In this document: positions 36,996 to 46,810 of the stretch, piece by piece
How positions within the stretch are numbered: the stretch's first letter is position 1
Layout: the number at the start of each line of letters is the position of its first letter
DNA from: Branchiostoma floridae
Taxonomy: Eukaryota; Chordata; Leptocardii; Amphioxiformes; Branchiostomatidae
DNA: 64,000 nucleotides
Assembly: GCF_000003815.2 (NCBI RefSeq)
Contig: NC_049994.1
Coordinates: 10,119,244-10,183,243, forward strand
Direction: 5' to 3'
Notes under the pieces: generated by a model
Databases searched by the model: none
What the model saw: the letters and a program-made list of their open reading frames with translations, nothing else
Told to the model about the DNA's origin: nothing
Program-made: the position numbers and the translations under genes

Positions 36996-39900
36996 CCTAT
37001 GTGTAAAGTTGAAATGGACTCTGTGTCGAGCTCTTTAAAATGTCTATTTACAACGTTCTGCATTTTCACCATTGATGACATAGTAGTTACAGTAGGTAAA
37101 AATGATGGCTACAACAATTGATTGTTATTGATGTGTCTTTTTAGTAAATGAACGTCTAATACGAAATCATTTATCAAAACAAGATATGAAGCAATCGAAG
37201 TTCTTTTTGTGCTAATTCAGTATAAAACAGGTACTGGATTCTCGTGTCTGACTAGCTAGGTACCACCAATGAAATATATATGGACAGATACATAAGAACA
37301 CCGACAGATATGAAATATACAGACAGATACGGACACAGATACGAATTATACAGACAGATACAGACAACGGATACAAACTTGTGCCTGATGTTCCTCTACC
37401 TTTGAATGGTGACCGTTGTCCAAAACAATCACTCAAGGAGTTTCAAAAATGATTTTCACACAACCTATAATGTAGAATACATTACATTGTCTCCATTTAC
37501 ATACTATGAACTATTGTAACAATGCAAATAGAGTCTATCTATTTAGATGTATTGGCTCAGAATATATTACCGTTATGGTGTCTATTCTAGAAGAACAATA
37601 TTTGCTTCTTGTACAGTACTTGCAACAATTGGTTTCGATTCTAATAAATTACAGGAACTTTCCTAGCTTTCCTATTTAGATATAGTCACAATTGATGTGA
37701 AGGTAACTTCATGAAGCGACACATAGAAATAACAGATAATTCTTGAGTTTTACTTGATAGACTTTTTGAATAATAGCTTAACGCAAGTTGGACTTCCCAA
37801 GTCTTATTATTTTAGATATTATAAACTATACTGGACCCTAGTGTTTATCGTAGAATACAAAGAAAATATAGCTATTCTCGCACACAATATTGATTCTCAT
37901 ATCTTGTCATTCCATTTAATAAAATAGTGCCTATCCAAATATTCCGTATTTTTACGCGTCAAATTTGAGAAATATGTGACCAGAATGTGTACTTATACCA
38001 TACTTTAACACATATTGAATTGTCGATCGTCGATATAAAAGAGGACCATATTTGTGATACTGCCAGTCTAGCTAATATAGGCTCAGACTCTTTGATTTGT
38101 CTTTGTCATCTCCGTATACTGTATCTATATATATCTATCAACATTGTTTTCAAAGTTGAATCTGTGATATGCTTGATTAGGAATATTGTTGCTACATTTT
38201 TGTACACTGTATCACTGTTTCTACAATGTTCTGTTTAACATAAAAAAGAGTTTTGGTTGGGTTTTATCCGACTGATTTAGGAATTAGAGTCACAGTCATC
38301 ATGTGTACCTGAACTAACTCAACTGTTCGCAGAAATTATACTGTTATTATAGAACATCTTCTTCTTAGTCTCTTGTATAAAATTGAAGGATTCCAGACAA
38401 CACGATAACCGAACTCCCAGACATCGTTCGTGGCATCCTACCAGGAATTATTATCGGCAACCATCGGGAAAAGGGGGCGTGGCTTGTACAGTCATATGTG
38501 GTCGGAGAGTACAACATGTGGTTTAATACTTACATAGAAAGTAAAGGAAATTGTCGAGAAATCGTCTGTTTCCGTTTAATACGTATCGTTGGTTAATCCT
38601 AAGAAATGACAAAAGATGAACAAAATTTTTGTATTATACGCTCTTCTTACACTAGAACAGCTTATCTACGTATACAATCGTGCAGTATACTACACGATCA
38701 AAAGTACGCATACATATGTATAGAACATGTACAGACATAGTATGCACTATTCGTTACATCATATATTGTCTTATAGATGGCATCCTTTCGTCTCGAAATA
38801 CTAGTTGAAGAAATAACACTCGAGTACACATGGCAAAACGTAAGGAACTCCAATGGGCTTTTGCATTCCTGTTGCATATGTATAATTATAAGTGGTGTCT
38901 TGCTGGTACAAAAAAACAAATACTTAAGTGTAGCTGAAGCACAGTGAAGGATTTTGTTGATCAGATCAAATGTCATATGGAATCTCTGTGAACAACAAAT
39001 GGTTGCTAGAACAGCTATATCGCTAAAATAAGCAAGAGAAAAAACACATGCGACTTGGAAGAAATTCTAGCTCAAAAGTAGGTGATTTATCCATTATAGA
39101 TCCTCTTTACTTATTACCAGATACATTTCAGTTTAAAGCAACTCCCTTCATGGTTGAAAAAATTGTAATTTGTGTAATTTGAGACAGATGCGAGTGTTTT
39201 TTTTCTGGATTATATTTTTGTATGTCAATACCCATGTATGTCCATGATTTTCCAAGCTAGCTAATCAAAACGTACATTTGTAAATGTTACTATGATTCTA
39301 TATTGTCTACGCCTTTCACTAAGATGTCAAAGGAAAACAAATATAACACCAATAGGTTTATGTATACAACATTTAGATAAAACTTGTCGATTTACTCAAT
39401 ACTTTTCCCTATGACAAATAGCAAGTACATAGTATGTTGTGCCCCCCTCCCATACCCGGTACTTCTACCATCAGCGTCTTTACCCCAAGAGAGCTATAGC
39501 CTCACGAGCGAACCAGCGAATATAGTGTGTCTAACCGAAGCCGCACACGCTTCGAAATAGTTAAAACATACAGATAATGTTTATACAATAAACTATGACA
39601 CAAAGGGATGGTACGTGTGGTACATACACACCTGGACTCATGTGTACAACCCAAACGAGAAGGTCACACTACAGCATTCACTCTTGTTTTGGAAACATGG
39701 TAGTGCAGGGCTAGCTTTGTTTGGCCTTGTACACTGCATTAGCGTTACAAGCAATATACGCGTTAAACTATTATCTAAAAAAACTAGAACAAGAAGCTTA
39801 TTTCAGCTCCATACTTCGCTTGTTCAACTGGTAAAGCTATTCCTTGCAATGTGTGATCTCTACAAAAAAAATGGAGTAGAATGTATGCTAAGAATGATAG

Positions 39901-42059
39901 TCTATTCGCCTTTGGGAATGTATAGACGAGGCAACTCTCAAATATCGCACTTATAGCTACATGTTGCGCAAATAGTCACTACTGTTGTGAAAACCTTTCA
40001 TATTCGCCAAGTTATTTTTGTGCAGGTGCTTTACGTTTGTTTTTGCACACAGGTGAGCATTTTTGACATGTATCCACCCGTAGAAGGGCACGTGCTTCTC
40101 AAATACCATTTAAAAACACAAAAAATATCAAAGAAATGAACAATATATATATATATTATAAATGTTTCAAATGGCAACATTACTTAAGAAGTCTACTTGA
40201 CTATACTTAATTATCGTTTGCCATACTCTATAGGTAAATAGGTAGATAGATTATGTTTTCTCATCTGAACATTCAGATTGCTAAATCTATGTAATGTTGT
40301 TAGGCTGAAATTTAGTGATATTTCTCCATTTATGTGAGCAAGATCCGTTTGTTTATTCCAAAGAGTAAACTAAACAGGTACCAACCCGCTGAGGAGAACG
40401 GTTAACATAATTCTTATGTATTTTGTTGAAGGTATAGAAGCAACAGTTCATAGTAAATGGTAGCACGTGTTTCGTCCAAAATATCACTACGTCTACATAC
40501 CGAAAGGCAGCAGACATGTATGTACACACAGTATCCTATCAGTGTGCACCAGCTTTCTCGGAGTGCTGGACTTTAACTGACAATTTCTAATAAATAACTG
40601 CTACAATTTAAACATCATTGCAAATTTATGTGTGATATATTCGACTCGCATGACAAGTATGCCGATAGCATCGTTTCCTATACTGCATATCAGTTTGTAT
40701 ATAAGCTGGCGGTATTTTCAGAATTGTATAGTTTGGGGGTTTTATATACAAGAAATGTATGTGTATTGTGCTGTATTGTGGTACGAGTAACTGTATTGAT
40801 AGGTAAGCTATCTAGCTTTTAGTATAGGTGGAAATATTTTGTAAATATCGTTTACGTTCGGTTAAAAAATGTGGAAATATATTGTAAATATCGTTCGGAT
40901 AAAAATCCATTCTCCTCTCCGAGACCACTGTGGCAAATTTTCGTTTTTTTCCTTAAGTTGATTTGACCGAAGATTGAAGGAATTGTGCTCTTCACCGTCC
41001 TTAGACTTGTCGGTATAAAATCGAAAAATCATTTTACATAGAAAAACGTATCAAAGTTTAGATATTCACAAACTCAGACTCAAATCTAACTCAGATAGCT
41101 AACAAATTGATCAAAATATTATCATAGTGTGTTATAGAAACAAATGCTTATTTTATAGCATTTCTCGTTCTCTGAAAATTGCATGTTTTGTCAGGATATG
41201 AATTAATGTTATCCTATGAGGTTTACGTCAAGTTTGTGAGAGTGAAACTCGTTACCACATAGTGTAAACAAAAGTTAAAACATTGCCTGTAGTAGTTGAC
41301 GTGGTGACAATACATGGAATAATCGCATCATGTGTGTAGACGTACGAATGCTGACATGTTACCCCCCAAAAAGAAGACGGACCAATTCAATCGGGAAGAA
41401 TATCAAATAATCAATAAAATGAGATAATAATTATTCGCAACATACCGTGTTTCTGTCTAGACAAAACAGGTTTGTAAACGAGTCTTGATCATGTTTTTAT
41501 GTCTGGTGGTGTCCCTTCACATACTTACCATACCCTTGCCGTCTTGGCGCCAAAAATATCGAACAAAAATCGTTCAATAATCATTAAAGACGGATAGTCC
41601 AAGATTGTTTAGAACAAAATTGCTCTGGTAATACTGTTGGTATTGATAACAGCACAATCAAGTGAAAAGAGTCGGTTTGGTGTGACAAAATATTGTAGTG
41701 TTGTCGCGTATGTTTATATCAAGCGGCTGTTTCCAGAAATAATTCTATGCAAAGCATCATACACTATGCTCAGCTTGTCGATATAATTATGCATGGATGA
41801 TTTGAAATTTTGGATAAAAAACAAAACTTAACCGTAGAAAAGTTGCTAATTGTCGAAGCATTGCCTTATTTACTGTTTGCCGGCTGTTGTGTAGTTTTTT
41901 GCGAAAGACAATTTTCGTCGACATTTTTTTGAAATTGTCGCCCATCCACCGACGAGCCTAACTTCGTCTAGACGTTGTTGTTATGTTCTTGAGAAGACAG
42001 AAATTGAGACGTGGATGAGATAGAGTGTGGTCTAGAAAAACACATTTTTTTTTCCTACA
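36996..42059. other. Repeat-poor region upstream of the Hox gene
   Basis: Five kilobases with no transposon, microsatellite or coding region that I can support. One E2F-type palindrome TTGGCGCCAA lies at 41544-41553. An open frame at 39615-39956 has no recognisable similarity. Hox clusters of chordates are known to exclude transposons, and this stretch would be a place to look for conserved enhancers. Confidence 0.5.
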
Positions 42060-42269
42060 TGGGGTGTGCCACAATTTCCCGCGCACGTCACGTGACTGTC
42101 ATAAAGCGATGGCACCATCCAATGAGCGCGCCTGTCTCAGAGTGGGCCACGCTATGATGAATGGTGTTTAGGCAAACCTCCGTACGACGGTATTTCAAGC
42201 CCGTCTCAGACACGGCTTCGGTGTCCTTGAGTCATTCACGCCTGGAAACACCGACGGCACCGTTTCGAC
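42060..42269 (+). promoter_or_regulatory. Probable promoter / 5' UTR region of the Hox gene
   Basis: The base composition turns GC- and CpG-rich just before and through exon 1. Matches to known site types lie close together: an E2F-like TTTCCCGC (42075-42082), a palindromic E-box GTCACGTGAC (42087-42096), a caudal/posterior-Hox-like TCATAAA (42099-42105) and CCAAT (42119-42123). I see no clear TATA box at a fitting distance, and the transcription start cannot be placed. These are motif matches only. Confidence 0.4.
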
Positions 42270-45235
42270 ATGAGCGGCATCGCCGGGGCGGAGACCGACC
42301 TACTGCCGAGGAGCTGGGGTGGTCTGAACGGCGGATGCAAGCCTCTTCCCGGCCAGGGCACGCCACACTCCAACACCTACACCGTGCAGTCGAGCGCTCT
42401 TTCACGGGACTCTGTTTACGCGCGGGACCTTCCCGTGCCGCTACTCATGATGCCAGCTCGTAAGGATGTATCCCACGGGGCGACCAACATGGGGTGGAAC
42501 GCCTCCTCTCACCATTTGCACATGGCGCAGGAGTGCCCCGCTCCTATCGCAGAGTACTACACGCCGGGAGAACAGACCTATCAACCCGTCGGATTCGCCC
42601 TACCGCAGTCCAGAGGATGCGACCCCTTCCCCAATGGCCATGAGTACTGTCCCCCCGGCTACGCCGTGGACGCCCAGTACGGATGCCGCTACTACGACCA
42701 ACGCAGTCCCGTCAACCAATCCATGTACGGAGCCCAGCAGCTACACCCGACCACCAACTCTTCCCCTCCTAAAGCAGCCACAGTCTACACGCAAGGTAAT
42801 TTTTATCACAAACGACAACTAAACGATATTCTCCCCCTTTTAACGTGCACTTTTTACAAGGATTAAAACGTCGGAAGGAAGATTTATGCGCTACGGAAGT
42901 CGATTTAAACGCCAGGGCGGGAGCTCCGCTAGTCGCCGTTTTTGAACCACTGGAGGAGAAAAGACGAATATCGGCCGTGTCTCGTGTCCTAGCTTGTCTA
43001 CGCGTCCCGTAGTACACTATTTCTTGCTATGTCATGGCTTGGAACGTTGTGCTGCTCGTATTTGAAGCTAAATTATCATATCTAGTTTCTAATGAGCGAA
43101 ACAAAAAAGAACACTAGCGCACAGGTGGTCCTGCAATACTCCAGCTGGGTTTACGGCATGTTCTTCACTTTAGTGCTTTGCACAACCGCTCGAGAAAGTA
43201 CAACTATCTTTTTTGTCATGCCTGCCGTCGCGTTGTTTTGCACGAGGACTGAAATGCACCTGCTCATTCATATTCAATCCCTCATTTGTTCTGACAATTT
43301 ATGAGCAAAAAAGTCATCTTTATTCAGAACAATAAAACAACGATCAATTTCCAGTTACTACGAGGTAGTGTTGCGTTTGGTAATTTAGCTTAAATACCAC
43401 TACAACACACGAACGTACGAGCCCAAAACACGCCGTCTCGAGAAAGAGATCAACTATCTCTGTAATCATTGAATTGAGTCGGGCTGCAAATATTCATAGG
43501 GATTTGAAAACAAAAGGTAAGATACAAGGGAAAGTAATAGTAGGATAAAAAGACTGGCGTTATCACACACAATATACCAACCGCAGAATTCTCGCTCACC
43601 CTGTGTGGTGTTTTCTTTTTTTACCATCGCTCATAAAGTTTCATTAACTAGTGGAACCACCGCGTATTGTGAGAGACCTTGTCTGCCAATGCTAAAATAG
43701 ACTTGTACTTTTTATACGACTAACATACAGCGGATAACTAGTTTGCCATTGAGCCCTTCCCAATGTTGATTTCATATTACTCATGACCGAAAAAGGGAAA
43801 TACAGAAGTTGCGTGAAAAGTAACGATTCTCACATCTTTTACGAAGCGGTTAAGTTGTTGGAAAAGGGTCAACCAATGTTTTATGTTCCCCACAAAACAC
43901 ACAATTGTTTCTATGTGCCATATAATTTGAGCAATTACAACAAAGAACGTCTATCTAAACGTCTGATTATACTTCGCATAGAAAACTATATTTCAAATAC
44001 TCTATATAAGAAAAAAATAGAATACTTCCCGAGACTTTGTGGTGATAGAAAAATAGAACAAAGTCGGGTGAAAAGGAAAAAAAAGTGGTCACAGATGTTA
44101 CTAACCGCAAACGTTATTTGTTTCCATACTTTCCGCAGACCCCAAAAGTCTATTCATTTAGACCTACGCTAGTGACATCTGTACTGGGTTCCACTATGTT
44201 CTTCATTGATCGTACTGAGGTTACCGCGTTGTGGCATTGACTGAGTTCTCAGAGAAAAGAAAAATCTTTAACAGCTTTTTAAGAGACTTAATCCTTGTAG
44301 GATTAGGTACGCGCGTCAGCTGTAGAAAATTAATACGTTTTTAACTAGAGGGATTACCTTGTATTGTTAGTACCATAACACAGTCTGGTACAGATAACGA
44401 TCTTTGTTTCCGCATATAGGTTACAATATACAAAGGGCAGATATGCGGTAGTCTTTATAAATTGATAAGTTAATCTTCGGAGATACATGTGGTATGTAAT
44501 TAAGACGAGACAAGTATGCATGTTAAAGTTAGGCTTGGATTGCTTTTTTTTTGGAATAGCAAATTGACGAGACGGGCGAAAAACAGAGAAAGTATTAATT
44601 CTACGTGCTCGTGTGTGCACGTGTGTATGTGTCTCTCTGTGTGTGTTTGCGCATGTGTGTGAGTGTGTCCGCGCGCGCAAATATATAAAAATTGAGGACG
44701 TCGACTGTGCATTTGCTCTTCCTCTGACAATGAAAATTGAAAAGTTTGAAGTTTCTTTGACATTAGTCATGATGCATTTCATATGGACTTATTATTATTA
44801 TAAATTGGTGTTTAAAACTTTGCATTTTTCTTGTTTGACATGTCTGTACTTTTCTGCTATCTTTAAAGCATGTCTGCGTAGTTGACAAAAGGTTAAACCT
44901 TATTTTTTTGTCCTTTTTTAGCCCTTACTGCATTCCCAGGCACCAACCCCGTAACCGGAGGTACGAAGGGCTTCACCGCAACCTCCGGGACGACACCCCA
45001 GCGCCCTCGGACCAGAAAGAAGCGACGCCCGTACAGCAAACCTCAGCTGGCCCTTCTCGAAGACGAGTACGCCTCGCAGAAGTTCCTGACGAAGGAGAAA
45101 AGGAAGGAGATCTCGGAAAGCAGCAGTCTGTCGGAAAGGCAGGTGATGATTTGGTTCCAGAACCGCCGGATGAAGGAGAAGAAGCTAGCGCGTCGAGCCG
45201 CGGCGCAAAGACACGCACAACACTTATACGCATAA
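42270..45235 (+). CDS. Posterior Hox gene (Abd-B class, Hox13-like homeodomain; probably amphioxus Hox15 or Hox14)
   Basis: Sequence-specific transcription factor of posterior body patterning. Exon 1 is 42270-42795, ending at CAAG|GTAATT in phase 1. Exon 2 is 44922-45235 after TTTTTTAG. The join stays in frame and gives 279 aa. The ATG is the first after an in-frame TGA at 42228. Residues 1-175 are low-complexity, rich in Pro, Tyr, Ser and Gln, with no clear hexapeptide. The homeodomain is residues 206-265: R210, Y213, L221, Y225, and WFQNRR at HD 48-53 (residues 253-258), followed by MKEKK. It has Y20, A21, K24, F25, T27, K28 and KEKK, as in vertebrate Hox13. Position 46 is Met, where most Hox proteins have Lys and Hox13 has Thr. 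The protein ends 14 residues after the homeodomain. A second acceptor at 44940 is also in frame and would drop six residues. No second Hox gene lies in the 42 kb on the 5' side. The Hox class is firm; the paralogue number is an inference from position. Confidence 0.93.
42796..44921 (+). other. Single intron of the Hox gene
   Basis: This 2126-nt phase 1 intron begins GTAATT and ends in a T-rich tract before AG. An alternative in-frame acceptor lies 18 nt downstream (AG at 44938-44939). The intron is AT-rich, holds a degenerate GT-rich microsatellite at about 44605-44690, and has no recognisable transposon. An open frame at 43783-44172 (129 codons) resembles nothing I know. Confidence 0.85.
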
Positions 45236-45801
45236 TTCTACAACCACTAGTCACAATGTATGTATCTATCCAAGTATTTGATGTACATAAACGTGTTTTT
45301 TGAGGAGAATATCAATAACATAACGAAGCCACTATGTTTTTTTCTTTCTTTGAAAAGTGACAGAGCATTCCTGAATGCTTATCTTTTTACCTACGTCAGT
45401 GTACGTAAAACTTAGTGCAGCTTTACGCCAGGTAGAATAGTCTGAAACAGGTGGTATACGTAGTCCAAAACAAGAGAAAAGGTCAAGGATAGACAAGGGG
45501 TATACTTTTCTTCTGTCTGAAGGACGATTTGATGTGAGATTTGTCCTTGAGTTAATTTGTAGACCATGAGGGTGACCAGAAACCACTTGTTAAGGACGGC
45601 TGTCCTGCTGGCAAAATTACACCAAATTAGTCTCAGTCTAAGTAATGTCTGCGAAAACATCCTGCCCGACGATAGACACTCAGCTGATAGCAGAGGCGAG
45701 CGTTTGTAGTAGCTTGCACCAGACGGTAGCCAAACAACGTGTATACCAACTTTAGCACATCCGGGCACTTTCATGGCAGTAACGTCGGCGCGAACAACAA
45801 T

Positions 45802-45807
45802 AATAAA
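45802..45807 (+). terminator. Candidate polyadenylation signal of the Hox gene
   Basis: The first plain AATAAA on the coding strand that I noticed after the stop lies about 570 nt downstream. Whether it is used cannot be told from sequence. Confidence 0.25.
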
Positions 45808-46401
45808 ACCGCCATTTTGTGTGTGTTTACGTGGACAGTACTCTAGTGAAATCCAGCTAAATCCAAGAATGGAGTTTCTCAATCAGATTTGGTGATAAAC
45901 CTTGAACGTGACTTTGACTATCAGTAATACAGTCTTGTTTTGGCCTTACTCCACTTACGGTGTTTTTTTAAGTTGCCAACGCCCTGCGAATGTTTGATAG
46001 CAGCAAAACGGTGCTTTAAAGTAGTGCGCTTATTCCTCTGAACAATTACGCTTTGGTGTCGTAGACCTTTGAGACTTTTTTGACTGAAAATATCTGCTGA
46101 TTAGATTCCTTACGTGGATTTTAATGTTCCCGCTATCATTGCTCTCGGGCAAAAAGTATTAAAAATTATCAAACGATAAATCTTGATCATGGAATAATAA
46201 CAAATATATGTAACATAGCAGAAAATTCCTCTTTTAAGATTGAAAGACAGTTTGTTATGTATCAATTGGATGTTCGGAATATTCAGGAAATTAATCGGCA
46301 GTTGAGACTATCGGAAAGGATAGCCTCTTCCAGGCCATTCCAAACGAAGGTCGAAGTCATAAATATGCGTCGAAATCATAAACCTGTCGAACGAACCACC
46401 C

Positions 46402-46415
46402 GTTACCATGGCAAC
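46402..46415. promoter_or_regulatory. RFX X-box-like palindrome
   Basis: GTTACCATGGCAAC closely matches the X-box bound by RFX transcription factors, and the flanks extend the symmetry to about 20 bp (CCCGTT..AACGGG) with a single mismatched pair. It lies 1.2 kb downstream of the Hox stop codon, and no supported gene starts beside it. The motif match is plain; binding is an inference. Confidence 0.4.
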
Positions 46416-46604
46416 GGGTCATCACTCTTCAGGAAATCGTTTGACAGGAGATAGGAGCTGACATCACGTTGTAAAAAAAAACATGGAGGCATAGGATGGT
46501 AATGTCACTGTCCTTGAGAATACACGCTGAGGACGAGAATAGCAATTGTGAACCCTACAAATACAATAATAATGTTACTGTAGTATCGATATATTCACAC
46601 ACAT

Positions 46605-46810
46605 AACGCTGGTTCACCTTTATCCGTTGGGTGACCTATAACCGTTGTTTATAAAAACAGGATATTTAGGCATGTGGTTGTCCTAGACCAATACTGTTAT
46701 GTGGGCATATTGCAATTTGAAACCAATGTCCGTCGACTTGATATCCCAAATACCTTATTTTTAAGAGCAACAGATATAGGTCACCCAACGGATAAAGGCG
46801 AACTAGCGTT
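46605..46810. mobile_element. Foldback miniature transposon downstream of the Hox gene
   Basis: The left end AACGCTGGTTCACCTTTATC and the right end GATAAAGGCGAACTAGCGTT are inverted repeats. Pairing continues through CCGTTGGGTGACCTATA and its complement, about 36 bp per arm. The centre is non-coding. It is the first clear transposon on the 3' side of the Hox gene. Confidence 0.75.

Larger units (their letters stand above)
45236..46604. other. 3' flank of the Hox gene
   Basis: Holds the presumed 3' UTR, a candidate poly(A) signal at 45802-45807 and the X-box palindrome at 46402-46415. The complementary open frame at 45412-45882 (156 codons) is not recognised and has no supporting signals. Confidence 0.5.

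Noticed and set aside
39615-39956. 113-codon open frame upstream of the Hox gene
   Set aside because: Not recognised; no promoter or splice signals that set it apart.
42161-42463. 100-codon frame overlapping Hox exon 1
   Set aside because: Out of frame with exon 1; high GC content keeps alternative frames open.
43783-44172. 129-codon open frame in the Hox intron
   Set aside because: Lysine-rich composition expected of AT-rich DNA, no recognisable domain, no good splice-site support, same strand as the intron.
44908-45303. 131-codon plus-strand frame over the homeodomain exon
   Set aside because: A shadow in another frame. The frame at 44922-45235 gives the homeodomain and joins exon 1 in phase.
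45412-45882. 156-codon open frame on the minus strand after the Hox gene
   Set aside because: No recognisable family or promoter; lies over the presumed Hox 3' UTR. Could be part of an unknown repeat, but there is no evidence for a gene.
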